From Porphyromonas canoris (lineage in GTDB: Bacteria > Bacteroidota > Bacteroidia > Bacteroidales > Porphyromonadaceae), in assembly GCF_000769115.1 (NCBI RefSeq), contig NZ_JQZV01000001.1, forward strand, positions 1-64,000: DNA of 64,000 bases. Reading direction: 5' to 3'. The position numbers and the translations under genes were made by a program. The number at the start of each line of letters is the position of its first letter. Positions within the stretch are counted from its first letter, which is position 1. Below the pieces are notes generated by a model. That model saw only the letters and a list, made by a program, of their open reading frames with translations. It was not told the origin of the DNA and searched no databases. Positions 33,853-42,769 of this stretch are shown here, piece by piece.

Positions 33853-35106
33853 ATGAACCAACCCACAGAACCCATCGTACTCAGCACTCCGCGCAAGTGC
33901 ATTGTCGGTGTTCAGTTTCTATTCGTAGCTTTCGGAGCTACTGTTTTAGTTCCTCTTCTTGTAGGGCTTGATCCCTCCACGGCACTCTTTTCTGCCGGGA
34001 TAGGAACACTCATCTTCCACCTCGTTACCAAGGGCGTCGTGCCAATTTTTCTCGGTAGCAGTTTTGCCTTTATCGCTCCCATTATCAAAGCCACCGAGCT
34101 TTATGGATTGAGCGGTACCATTTCCGGCATTGTCGGAGTAGGAGCGGTCTATCTCATTATGAGTGCTCTCGTCAAGTGGCAGGGGCTTAAAGTGATCCGC
34201 CGACTCTTTCCTCCCGTCGTGATAGGTCCGGTAATCATTCTCATCGGACTGAGTCTCTCCTCTGCCGGAGTGAATATGGCGAATCAGGACTGGCTGTTGG
34301 CAATAGTCTCTTTAGCCGTTGCGGTGTTTGTTACAATCTATACACGAGGTCTTCTGAAGCTGATTCCCATCTTCTGTGGTATCCTTGTCGGCTACCTCTT
34401 AGCCCTCTCTCTCGGAAGAGTGGATCTGTCTGCCGTTGCAACAGCCCCATGGTTCGGACTTCCTCAATTCATTCCTTACGAAGGTTTTGCGTGGGAACCC
34501 ATTCTGTTTATGATTCCTGTTGCGATAGCTCCCGTTATCGAACACATCGGCGATGTATATGTGGTGAATACGGTAACCGGTAAAGATTTCGTCAAGAACC
34601 CCGGACTTCACCGCACTCTACTCGGAGACGGATTGGCTTGTATAGCTGCAAGCTTTATCGGAGGCCCGCCCGTAACAACCTATTCAGAGGTTACCGGTGC
34701 GATGTCATTGACTAAAGTAACAGACCCGGTCGTGATCCGCATAGCAGCTGTTACCGGTATCGTCTTCTCGATGATAGGTAAAGTGAGCGCGCTGCTCAAG
34801 AGCATTCCTCCGGCTGTACTGGGCGGTATCATGCTGTTACTCTTTGGAACCATTGCAAGTGCCGGCATCGTCAATCTGATGCAACATAAACTGGACATGA
34901 CCAATACCCGTAACGTGGTGATCATCTCCATTACCCTCACCATCGGTATAGGCGGTGCGGTGTTCTCTTATGGCGATTTCTCTCTCCGGCATCGGGCTTT
35001 CTGCCGTGGTTGCCGTGCTGCTCAACCTCATTTTGCCTTTAAGCAAAGAGGAAAAAGAGAAAGAAAAGCGTCGCCGGGAAGAGTACGAACAAGCATAACA
35101 AGATGA
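33853..35106 (+). CDS. uraA: Uracil permease (NCS2), C-terminally frameshifted
   Basis: The protein follows the nucleobase:proton symporter family through residue about 375: [37 protein letters not shown] and [10 protein letters not shown] are all present. Then the frame breaks. After GDFSL the open frame runs into a basic, unrelated tail ending at 35106 inside truA. The next frame continues the family sequence ([18 protein letters not shown]) to a stop at 35098, four bases before truA. Comparison with E. coli UraA places the break at (TC)4 at 34979-34986, where five units would restore the frame. As written, the last membrane helix is lost, so activity is doubtful. Confidence 0.85.
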   Translation: MNQPTEPIVLSTPRKCIVGVQFLFVAFGATVLVPLLVGLDPSTALFSAGIGTLIFHLVTKGVVPIFLGSSFAFIAPIIKATELYGLSGTISGIVGVGAVYLIMSALVKWQGLKVIRRLFPPVVIGPVIILIGLSLSSAGVNMANQDWLLAIVSLAVAVFVTIYTRGLLKLIPIFCGILVGYLLALSLGRVDLSAVATAPWFGLPQFIPYEGFAWEPILFMIPVAIAPVIEHIGDVYVVNTVTGKDFVKNPGLHRTLLGDGLACIAASFIGGPPVTTYSEVTGAMSLTKVTDPVVIRIAAVTGIVFSMIGKVSALLKSIPPAVLGGIMLLLFGTIASAGIVNLMQHKLDMTNTRNVVIISITLTIGIGGAVFSYGDFSLRHRAFCRGCRAAQPHFAFKQRGKRERKASPGRVRTSITR

Positions 35107-35855
35107 AAGAGCAACCGATTGTAAAGCGATACTTCATGGAGTTGGGCTATGACGGCAGCTCCTTTTCGGGTTGGCAGATACAGCCCAACGGCATTACCGT
35201 GCAGGAGAGCATCGAAAAGGCGATGAGTACGATAGCACAAAAGCCCGTAAGCATCGTTGGTGCCGGACGCACGGATGCCGGAGTTCATGCCGCCCGAATG
35301 GTGGTACACTTCGACTTTGAGGGGGATACCCTCCCGTTCGATGCGCATAAGATCAACCGCTTGCTCCCAAGAACCATTACAATCTACCGGATATACGAAG
35401 TTGCCACAGACGCTCACGCCCGCTTCGATGCCGTCGAGCGCACCTATCACTACCGTATCCACTTCAACAGAGACCCGTTCCTGAGACACTTCTCCACGTT
35501 TGTCCACCACCCTTTGGATATAGAAGCGATGAACCGAGCGGCTCTGTTTCTGTTGGGAAAGCAGGATTTCACCTCTTTCAGCAAGCTCCACACGGATGTC
35601 AAGACCAATATCTGCACCGTCAAACGTGCAGAGTGGGTACGGGAAGAGGGCGAAGGCTATCGTTTCGAGATTACCGCAGACCGTTTTTTAAGGGATATGG
35701 TACGAGCCATCGTGGGTACACTCTTCTTGATAGGGCGTGGAAAGATGGCTCCGGAAGGGATACGAAATATTTTAGAACAGAAAGACCGCTCGGCAGCAGG
35801 GATGTCCGCCCCTGCCGAAGGGCTTTCGCTTGTGGATGTCAAATATAACTTTTAA
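35103..35855 (+). CDS. truA: tRNA pseudouridine synthase A
   Basis: The 250-residue enzyme makes pseudouridine at positions 38-40 of the tRNA anticodon stem. The catalytic block GRTDAGVHA (Asp of RTD) is near 54-62. DAVERTYHYRI and FLRDMVRAIVGTL are further family signatures. Its start overlaps the frameshifted end of uraA, and coaD follows after nine bases, so the three share a transcript. Confidence 0.95.
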   Translation: MKEQPIVKRYFMELGYDGSSFSGWQIQPNGITVQESIEKAMSTIAQKPVSIVGAGRTDAGVHAARMVVHFDFEGDTLPFDAHKINRLLPRTITIYRIYEVATDAHARFDAVERTYHYRIHFNRDPFLRHFSTFVHHPLDIEAMNRAALFLLGKQDFTSFSKLHTDVKTNICTVKRAEWVREEGEGYRFEITADRFLRDMVRAIVGTLFLIGRGKMAPEGIRNILEQKDRSAAGMSAPAEGLSLVDVKYNF

Positions 35856-35864
35856 CCAACGGAT

Positions 35865-36341
35865 ATGGATACAGCATTCTCTACACCGCATCCCCGAACA
35901 GGGATATATGCCGGAAGCTTCGACCCCTATACCATCGGACATCACGACATAGCCTTACGGGCACTGGAGATAGTAGACCGGCTCATCATTGTCGTAGGTA
36001 TCAACCGCAACAAGCAGCCTTTTCTTTCCGTGGAAGAGAGGGTCGAGACCCTGCGCCGCATCTATGCAAAAGTTCCGGCTATCTCTATCGTGGCTTACGA
36101 AGGACTTACCGGTGCTTTCGCCCAAGCGCATGGGGCTTCTCTGCTGATACGTGGAATACGCAACGTGGCGGATATGGAGTATGAGAGAAACATGGCAGAG
36201 TTCAACCGCAAGCACTTCAACCTCGAAACCATACTGCTTCTCTCCGCCCCCGAACTCTGTTCCGTCAGCTCCTCTCTCGTTCGAGAGCTGGCATCGTTCG
36301 GAGAACCTTATGAGCAATATCTGCCTCAGCCGGAAGAGTAA
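35865..36341 (+). CDS. coaD: Phosphopantetheine adenylyltransferase
   Basis: The 158-residue enzyme catalyses the fourth step of coenzyme A synthesis. The nucleotidyltransferase motif reads GSFDPYTIGH, the (T/H)xGH form. The block LLIRGIRNVADMEYE and the C-terminal SSSLVRELASFG match the family. It is last in the uraA-truA-coaD unit. Confidence 0.95.
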   Translation: MDTAFSTPHPRTGIYAGSFDPYTIGHHDIALRALEIVDRLIIVVGINRNKQPFLSVEERVETLRRIYAKVPAISIVAYEGLTGAFAQAHGASLLIRGIRNVADMEYERNMAEFNRKHFNLETILLLSAPELCSVSSSLVRELASFGEPYEQYLPQPEE

Positions 36342-36346
36342 AAGGC

Positions 36347-36402
36347 TTGTTTCTCTGTCTGCTTTTATCTAAATTTGCTTCGACCCCTGTTTACATGGGG
36401 GA
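36347..36402 (+). promoter_or_regulatory. Promoter and 5' stem-loop of the small-lipoprotein unit
   Basis: TTGT (36347-36350), a 19-base spacer and TAAATTTG (36370-36377) form the promoter. The predicted transcript begins almost directly with CCCC and GGGG arms around TGTTTACAT (36385-36401), a 5'-terminal stem-loop that could protect the mRNA. Confidence 0.6.
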
Positions 36403-36440
36403 TTTTAATAAAAACCATAAGACACAGAGAGGAGCAAACC

Positions 36441-36803
36441 ATGAACCGAAAAGTTATTTTGATGGCACTGATTGCCGTTGTTGCGCTTCTGTTGAGCGGC
36501 TGTTCCATGATGAGAGCATACAGAGATCTTCAAGATCTACCGCCCGGAATCACCAAGCAAGAAGCTCAAAGGCGTCTGCGTCCCATAAGCATGATGTTCG
36601 ATAATCAGGAGTTTTACCGGGACGACAACGGAGACATGATAGAGATACTCACTTATAAGGACAATCAGGGAGATACTCCCTTCTCCGTGCAGTATATACA
36701 TCTCATCTTCAAGAACAACATCCTTGTGGAGAAGCAGGTATCCCGTCCCGGAATGTTTATACCAAGACGTCCGATGCCTCCCGCACATCCCCGCAGGAGA
36801 TAA
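36441..36803 (+). CDS. Small lipoprotein, paralogue of the next gene
   Basis: The 120-residue product has a lipobox LLLSGC (Cys21) and a short soluble domain. Conserved features shared with the next gene are a repeated QxFYRDDNGDMIEILTYK-like strand pair and YIHLIFKNNILVEKQ. The layout resembles small SmpA/BamE-like folds, but I cannot assign a function. The ATG at 36441 was chosen because an in-frame TTG at 36375 lies inside the -7 box. The C-terminus is Pro- and Arg-rich. Confidence 0.75.
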   Translation: MNRKVILMALIAVVALLLSGCSMMRAYRDLQDLPPGITKQEAQRRLRPISMMFDNQEFYRDDNGDMIEILTYKDNQGDTPFSVQYIHLIFKNNILVEKQVSRPGMFIPRRPMPPAHPRRR

Positions 36804-36839
36804 TCCCAAAGCACAGAAGAGAAAACAAACACTATATAT

Positions 36840-37220
36840 ATGAAGAAGAAAAAAACTTTTTTTGCAGCGGCTCTGCTTGCCTGCACGTTGGGTCTGAGCG
36901 GTTGCGGAATATTTGGACCCTCTTACGCCAGCAAGATGGATGCCATCTCTTACGGAGCCAAGAAGAATGACGTACTGCGCCAGCTGCGCTCCATGAAGAG
37001 CAGTCTTCAAGGCACAGAGTTCTACAAAGATAAAGAGGGCAAAGTGATAGAGACATTGGTGTACAGACACACCCAGTATGAGGGTTCCAATCTACTCATC
37101 ACCTACACCTATCTCATCTTCCAAGACGGCTTGTTGGTAGAGAAGAAGATCATGTCGGACACCGCTTCTCAAGGCTATAAGCCGGCAGTGCCGACACCGG
37201 AAGTTCAAACCACCAAGTAG
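36840..37220 (+). CDS. Small lipoprotein, paralogue of the previous gene
   Basis: The 126-residue product has a lipobox LGLSGC (Cys22). The segment GTEFYKDKEGKVIETLVY followed by TYTYLIFQDGLLVEKK aligns with the preceding protein, so the two arose by tandem duplication and then diverged. They probably work together at the inner or outer membrane. Function is unknown. It lies 36 bases after its paralogue in one unit. Confidence 0.75.
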   Translation: MKKKKTFFAAALLACTLGLSGCGIFGPSYASKMDAISYGAKKNDVLRQLRSMKSSLQGTEFYKDKEGKVIETLVYRHTQYEGSNLLITYTYLIFQDGLLVEKKIMSDTASQGYKPAVPTPEVQTTK

Positions 37221-37244
37221 TCTCACACTTCACACTCTGCAGGT

Positions 37245-37433
37245 ATGACACTCTATTTGGCGGGCATACTCATCATTGCCATTCTGTTGGTTATTCTTTC
37301 CATTTCGGACATTTCCAGGCTCAAAAAGCAAAATCTCGGAAATAAAAAGGGAAATACCCGTTTTGTATGGCCTATTATCAAACTCTGTATAGGTATCATC
37401 GGAATCATTTCGGTCATATTAAGGGTGATTTGA
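37245..37433 (+). CDS. Small two-helix membrane protein
   Basis: The 62-residue product has two hydrophobic segments (about 3-20 and 42-60) joined by a basic loop. It follows the lipoprotein pair by 24 bases and precedes a clear terminator, so it is probably a real third gene of the unit. The family is not recognised. Confidence 0.55.
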   Translation: MTLYLAGILIIAILLVILSISDISRLKKQNLGNKKGNTRFVWPIIKLCIGIIGIISVILRVI

Positions 37434-37454
37434 GAGCCATATTCAACCCATAAA

Positions 37455-37496
37455 AACAGCGTGTACGGAGACCGTTTCGTACACGTTGTTTTTATA
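37455..37496 (+). terminator. Intrinsic terminator of the small-lipoprotein unit
   Basis: AACAGCGTGTACG (37455-37467) pairs perfectly with CGTACACGTTGTT (37478-37490) and runs into TTTTTATATA, which is also the left end of repeat copy 2. Confidence 0.85.
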
Positions 37497-38030
37497 TATT
37501 CCATACCGAAAAATGCTCCCTTTTTTCTTGCTCTCTATTTTGATCGAAGGGGTCGTTTTCAGAGGGGTACCGGATTTGTTAAATCAGCCCATTTTATTAA
37601 CACTATTTTCGATACCTGTTAAGCAAAAACGCTAAACGAGCATATTCTTCCGGCTTAACGTGTTTAATTTTTCAACGAACACGTTTACCGATTTCACTAA
37701 ACACGTTTACCGAATTCGATTAACGTGTTTAGCAAAAAATGGCTAAGGCGTTAATAATCAGACCGCTACGTATTTTTATCCTAAAAAGCACCTGAAAAGG
37801 CAAATTTCTTCATTAGGAAACGTTTACAGACATGGGTGTTAAAATTTACACCTATTAACGCGAAAAAGCCCCATCAAACGGACTGAGAAAAAATTTTTTC
37901 CAAATTCGCGCTGATTTATATTTCACTCTATTTCAAACCATTACAACACAAAACAAAAATTTTCACTCCAAAAAGAGAGAAAGCGGAGCAGTTTCGGAGC
38001 AGAGCGTGAGCACTCCGTTTTTATATAAAA
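37489..38030 (+). repeat. Dispersed intergenic element, long form, copy 2
   Basis: This 542-bp copy has the same ends and landmarks as copy 1; ATTAACGCGAAAA lies at 37854-37866. The arm block (37657-37735) has near-perfect AACGTGTTTA/TAAACACGTT complementarity. The right end reads CTCCGTTTTTATATAAAA after a GGAG arm, which resembles an intrinsic terminator. It lies between a terminator and the DUF4924 promoter. Confidence 0.9.
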
Positions 38031-38070
38031 GTGCACTTGAAACCGGCTCTTATCTCTGACATATTTTCTT

Positions 38071-38078
38071 TACATTTG
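38071..38078 (+). promoter_or_regulatory. -7 box for the DUF4924 gene
   Basis: TACATTTG lies 27 bases before the ATG at 38106 and 40 bases beyond repeat copy 2. Confidence 0.5.
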
Positions 38079-38105
38079 CACCGAGACCAACCGTTATCCA
38101 TACCC

Positions 38106-38672
38106 ATGATAGTAGCTCGAAAGAAACGAAAAGAAAATATCTCCGAATACATCCTCTACATGTGGCAGGTAGAAGATATTCTGCGCGCACTGAAGCTCGA
38201 CACCGAGGCGATCACCTCTTACGTCAAGAACCAATACCGGCTGGAAGAGCCGTTGCAGTCCGAGACGCTCCAATGGTATCTCTCTCTGCGCGATGAGCTT
38301 ATAGCGTCCGGAGCTACTGCGGAAGGACACCTGCCTCAGCTCTCCAAGCTGATAGAGCACCTCGGCTCACTCCATAAGGCATTGCTGGAAGATCCCACGC
38401 AAGGTATCTATTCGGCTCTCTTCTACAAAACCCTTCCCCACTTGGTTCATCTGCGTACAAAGCAGAAGTCGTCCAAGCCCGTCGGAGAGATAGAAACCGC
38501 TTATATCGCCGTCTATGGCTATATGACCCTTCGGCTGAAAGGGGACGAAGTCTCCCCTTCTACGATGGAAGCCATCAGGCAGATCTCTCTGTTCCTTGCC
38601 ATGTTGGCGGACAGGTTCCATGCCGTAGAAGAAGGAGAAATCTCTCTGTCCCACTTTCCTACAAACGCTTAA
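38106..38672 (+). CDS. DUF4924 family protein
   Basis: The 188-residue cytoplasmic protein is all-helical. The family opening is ARKKRKENISEYILYMWQVEDILRAL, followed by long amphipathic helices without obvious catalytic residues. Members occur widely in Bacteroidota with no known role. The start at 38106 is chosen because the -7 box lies within the longer in-frame extension. Its 3' end overlaps the convergent TolC-like gene by 14 bases. Confidence 0.85.
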   Translation: MIVARKKRKENISEYILYMWQVEDILRALKLDTEAITSYVKNQYRLEEPLQSETLQWYLSLRDELIASGATAEGHLPQLSKLIEHLGSLHKALLEDPTQGIYSALFYKTLPHLVHLRTKQKSSKPVGEIETAYIAVYGYMTLRLKGDEVSPSTMEAIRQISLFLAMLADRFHAVEEGEISLSHFPTNA

Positions 38673-40167
38673 ACAGGTCTGCGTCGTAAGATATTTCGCT
38701 CTCTTTGATATAGTCGAAGAGGGTCAGGCTGCGCACTTGGTAGAAGTAGTACCAGTAGAAGAAGAGTTCGGAGATATGTTTCTGCCGTGCTTCGTCTCTG
38801 GCTTTCTGTGCATCGTTCAGCTCCAGAGTGCTTATCTTACCTATCATGAAGGTCTCTATACCGGTCTTGTACCGCTTTTCGGCGATGCGGTCGGCACTGC
38901 GTGCAATGTGGAGTTGTTGTGCTTGGTTGTTGAGCTGTTCTACCAAAAGGAACAGATCTTGGTCGAACTGCTGAGTCTCTTGCTTGATTTGCGAGCGCAT
39001 CACATCACGGGCACTCTCCGCCATCTTCACTCTTGCTTTTCGTTTGCCCCAGTCCAGCAGAGGTATCCTAACGCCTACCTGCACGATCTGATTCTCTTGA
39101 AGATTGCCATAAGCCTCTCTCCACTGTTCGTGTTGTCCGGTATATCCGAGCGAAGCAAAGAGATCCACTTTGTAGCGTTCGCCTTTGGCTCGTGCCACTT
39201 CGCTGTCCACTTCGAGCTGTTTACGGCGGATGCGATGCACGAAAGAGTTGTTTTTGTGAGCCTTAGCCAGTACATCGCCATAGTGGATGCGCTTGGCATC
39301 TACTGATGCAGGCACTACGGGGAGGATGTCTCCGTCTGTGGTGATGCCGAGAAAAGACTTCAAGCGGAACAGCTTGCCGTTTCTGAGCGAGCGTGCTTCC
39401 GTCTCTTTCCCGTTGGCTTGAAGCAGATTCAGCTCCAACTGCAACAGCTCATTCTCCGAGATCTGCCCCATCTCTCGTTTTGCTTTAGCCACTTCGTGTA
39501 GCTTTTTGGCGTTCTCTCTGTTTTGGATTGCAATGCGCAGATTTTCGTCCGCAAGCAGCAACTCGAAGAAGTGGCTGATAGTCCGCATCGTGGTTTTCTC
39601 CCGTTCTTCGAGATAAGCAGCCTTGGCTTCTTCATACTTTACCGGCTGTATCTTGGTCTGCCAACGGAGTGCATTGTAGCCGAGAATGGGCTGAACCAGC
39701 GTGATGGTTGCCGGAATGGTGAGGAAGTGATTGGCTTTCGTGAACGGACGGACATACTCCAGCGAGGAGACCACCGAGATGCGACCGCCGGTGAGAGGGA
39801 TGTTCTGATCTATGGAGAGCGATCCGCTTGCCTGCAAAAGGCGGGAGCGGACGAACTTGTAGCTGCCGTCTCCCTCCTGATAGAGGTTATAGCCGCTCTT
39901 GTAGTTGGGCAGCTCTCCCGTAAAGTTCACTTCCGGCAGCAGCTCTGCACGGTATGTGCGGTACTGCCAGTAGGCTGTACGCAGACGGTCGAGCGCCACT
40001 ACGGCATCCACACTTTGGGCTTGTGCCATCTCTATGGCTTGTTCGAGTGTGAGGGTTTGCGCTATCGAGTCCGACTGTGCTTGCACATCCTGCCCGGAAG
40101 CAGGCAGGATGGCGCATAGCACAATACAAACGCAAATGAAAAAGTTATGATAGAAGTATTGTTTCAT
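38659..40167 (-). CDS. TolC-family outer-membrane efflux channel
   Basis: The 502-residue protein has a signal peptide (about 1-26, ILPASGQ) and the two-repeat OEP pattern of beta strands and long coiled-coil helices. The opening LTLEQAIEMAQ and the closing GKISTLELNDAQKARDEARQ are typical. It should form the trimeric exit duct for the ABC pump encoded upstream in the same operon. It is the last gene of that operon and overlaps the convergent DUF4924 gene. Confidence 0.92.
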   Translation of the reverse strand: MKQYFYHNFFICVCIVLCAILPASGQDVQAQSDSIAQTLTLEQAIEMAQAQSVDAVVALDRLRTAYWQYRTYRAELLPEVNFTGELPNYKSGYNLYQEGDGSYKFVRSRLLQASGSLSIDQNIPLTGGRISVVSSLEYVRPFTKANHFLTIPATITLVQPILGYNALRWQTKIQPVKYEEAKAAYLEEREKTTMRTISHFFELLLADENLRIAIQNRENAKKLHEVAKAKREMGQISENELLQLELNLLQANGKETEARSLRNGKLFRLKSFLGITTDGDILPVVPASVDAKRIHYGDVLAKAHKNNSFVHRIRRKQLEVDSEVARAKGERYKVDLFASLGYTGQHEQWREAYGNLQENQIVQVGVRIPLLDWGKRKARVKMAESARDVMRSQIKQETQQFDQDLFLLVEQLNNQAQQLHIARSADRIAEKRYKTGIETFMIGKISTLELNDAQKARDEARQKHISELFFYWYYFYQVRSLTLFDYIKESEISYDADLFKRL

Positions 40168-40190
40168 TACTGCGTATTTTGAGGTTGTTA

Positions 40191-41453
40191 TTACTCTTCT
40201 TTCAACACGACGGATGGCGGAATATTTACCGCTTTACGGGCAGGAATCCAGATGCCAAGTATTACCATCAGCATCATCAGCAGGTAAGCCGACCCGAATC
40301 CCCATAGGAAACGCTCTAAAGTCATGGTATCCCACCGGAAGGCAAATCCCAGCTTCGAGATGCCGTAAGAGAGTGGAAGAGCAAAAGGAATGGTGAAAAG
40401 CAAAAGCAGAAGCCCTTCTCCGATATAGCGGCGAAGCAGTGCCGCCGCACGATCTCCGAGTGCCATCCGAACGCCCATCTCATGTTTGCGCTGGTCTGTA
40501 CGGTACCAGAAGACACCGATGACACCAAGCAGAACATTGATGGCAAAGAATATGACGATGGAAGCATAGTTTTTCATCTGCTTTATATACGGAGCATCGA
40601 AGCTGCTTTTCATTTCTGCAAAACTCCTTATATCGGAAACGATCAGGTTACAATTGTGCAGCGTGGGAGCAATTTCCTTGAGAAAACGCTCCTTGAAAGC
40701 GTGATCGGCAGAAGGTTTGATGCGCATAGAGATCTCCAGATACGGGAGATTCGGATGGTCTCCATAGGAGATAAACTCCTCTTCGGTAGGATAAAGCAGC
40801 TGAAAGAGAGAGGTGTTCCACCAATAAAAGGTATTCTGCTTGAGGTCTCCGGATACTCCTCCGACGATGCCAAAGATGTTTCCATCGCTCTCTTTCAACT
40901 CCAGACCTATCGGATTGACGTTATTCGGAACTAAAGCTTCGTTCAGACCTTTGGAGATGACCAGCTTATTATCTCGAAGAGCTCTCTTGAAGGCTTCCGT
41001 ACTGCCTTGTTCGTCCATAATCCTGAAGATGTCCAAGAATTCCGGTTCCACGCCACGGACCATAACCCAATCTTGTACATGCAGAGAATCGGAAGATAAA
41101 GTGGTTATACGGTTACTACCCATATGAGGCGTAGAGTGCATCGAAATAGCAACGGCTTCCACTTCTGGCAACTTCTTCAAGCGGTTTTTCACCTCCAGCA
41201 TACTGGCTGCATAGGTGCGATAACCATCGCTCTCCGGAGCGATATAAAGCGGAGAGGTGTTGGGTAAGATGCTATGAAAAATGCGATAAGTGTGGGCAGT
41301 ATCGAATCCGGTCGGTTTTAGTGCTTCCGAAATCCTGTTGTAAAATATATTCATAATGCCCCAAAAGCAGAGTAGAACCAGAAGAAGTTCGAGGAAGATG
41401 GCAATATTCTGTCTGCGCTCATTCCACATTATTTTAAGTTGATGCTTTATCAT
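40191..41453 (-). CDS. FtsX/MacB-type ABC permease (fourth of four)
   Basis: The 420-residue protein has one N-terminal helix (about 18-36), a MacB-like periplasmic domain (about 50-280) and three C-terminal helices in the FtsX domain. These begin with YASIVIFFAINVLLGVIGVFWYRT and the coupling segment RKHEMGVRMALGDRAAALLRRYI. It starts two bases after the preceding permease stop. It most likely pairs with the third permease (41456) on the shared ATPase. Confidence 0.92.
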   Translation of the reverse strand: MIKHQLKIMWNERRQNIAIFLELLLVLLCFWGIMNIFYNRISEALKPTGFDTAHTYRIFHSILPNTSPLYIAPESDGYRTYAASMLEVKNRLKKLPEVEAVAISMHSTPHMGSNRITTLSSDSLHVQDWVMVRGVEPEFLDIFRIMDEQGSTEAFKRALRDNKLVISKGLNEALVPNNVNPIGLELKESDGNIFGIVGGVSGDLKQNTFYWWNTSLFQLLYPTEEEFISYGDHPNLPYLEISMRIKPSADHAFKERFLKEIAPTLHNCNLIVSDIRSFAEMKSSFDAPYIKQMKNYASIVIFFAINVLLGVIGVFWYRTDQRKHEMGVRMALGDRAAALLRRYIGEGLLLLLFTIPFALPLSYGISKLGFAFRWDTMTLERFLWGFGSAYLLMMLMVILGIWIPARKAVNIPPSVVLKEE

Positions 41454-41455
41454 GA

Positions 41456-42745
41456 CTATTTCTTGAGTGATAAGGATTCTACAATAGGCTTCTTAGTGGC
41501 TCTCCATGCCGGTATGAAAGTGGAAATGAAGTTGATCACAAAGCAGCACAACAGTACCATCAGGAATGCTTGTACGGATATGATGTTCCAAACAGGTAGC
41601 GCCACTCCATCGGAATAAGTATAATAATTGCCTTGAAACAATGTATTGCTTGAGAGATAAACAAAGATTACGGCGAGGACAAATCCAAGGATACCGCCTA
41701 AAAGGGACTGTATAAAGCTCTCCGAAAGAACCTGATTGAGCAATCCTCCTTTCGTTGCTCCAAAAGATCTTCTAAGCCCTAACTCCGCATATCGTTTCTG
41801 CATACGGGAAGAGGTCATCGCCGCAAGATTGATCGCCGGAATAAGCAAAAAGATCAGGATGGATACGATGTTTGTCCGGTTTACCTCCTTCATATCGGGC
41901 GGGATATTGGATGCAGACCTGTTGAAGTGTACCCAAAAGTCGTCCGGTTGCTCCATTAAACTGACTCTGTGAGTGCGACTCTTGTCGGCATTGAACTGCT
42001 CTATCCGTTTCTCTACCTCTGCTCTTATCTCCGGAAAGTCCGCTTTGCTCTTTGCCATAACGGCAACCATCACATTTCCGGAAGGCTCTGTTGTCTCAGG
42101 GAAATCTTCTACGGAGTAGGGATACCAGGCATTGGCATACGCATCTTGCGCCAACTCGAATGCGTTTTCCACCACTCCCACAATAGTGTAAGGGCTAAAA
42201 TTGATAAGGATTTCGCGTCCGACCACATCGGTAGTCTGGAACACCTTACGAGCCATATCTTCATCTATCACCGCCTTAGCAAGCCTGCTGTCGAAATCTT
42301 CTTGCGTAAAGGGCGATCCGCTGATGAACTTAAAGCGGAAAACATCCCAGAACTGCGCATCGGTTCCCCGTGTTACACCTTGAGCATTATTCTTGGAACC
42401 GGGAGCGGAGAACGGTGTCCCGTCCTGTCTGAACAGGTACGATGCCACAACCTCTGCACTTTCGATAGGTTTGAGAATCTCTTCAACGAAAAATCTTGCT
42501 ATGCCTCCGTTGCTCTCTCCTCCGTTTTTACCCTCCGGATCTTTGTAGATAGACTTAATATAAGAGATATACAGTGTGCGATCTCTATTCACTTCGGGAT
42601 AGACCGAACCGGTCTCCACGCTATGCACCATAAACTTTATCATGAGCATGCAAACAGCAAGAGCCGTTCCAAGAATCATGATGGTGCTGAGCACGGGAGC
42701 CTCTTTTATCAGGCGGAAAGCGTGCTTAATATATTGCTTGATCAT
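41456..42745 (-). CDS. FtsX/MacB-type ABC permease (third of four)
   Basis: The 429-residue protein has the same four-helix MacB-type topology. The coupling segment reads SRMQKRYAELGLRRSFGATKGGLLNQV, and FIPAWRATKKPIVESLSLKK closes the chain. It directly follows the ATPase gene. It differs clearly from its neighbour, so the pair probably forms a heterodimer. Confidence 0.92.
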   Translation of the reverse strand: MIKQYIKHAFRLIKEAPVLSTIMILGTALAVCMLMIKFMVHSVETGSVYPEVNRDRTLYISYIKSIYKDPEGKNGGESNGGIARFFVEEILKPIESAEVVASYLFRQDGTPFSAPGSKNNAQGVTRGTDAQFWDVFRFKFISGSPFTQEDFDSRLAKAVIDEDMARKVFQTTDVVGREILINFSPYTIVGVVENAFELAQDAYANAWYPYSVEDFPETTEPSGNVMVAVMAKSKADFPEIRAEVEKRIEQFNADKSRTHRVSLMEQPDDFWVHFNRSASNIPPDMKEVNRTNIVSILIFLLIPAINLAAMTSSRMQKRYAELGLRRSFGATKGGLLNQVLSESFIQSLLGGILGFVLAVIFVYLSSNTLFQGNYYTYSDGVALPVWNIISVQAFLMVLLCCFVINFISTFIPAWRATKKPIVESLSLKK

Positions 42746-42769
42746 TGTCTGTGGGTTTAATGGTTAGGC

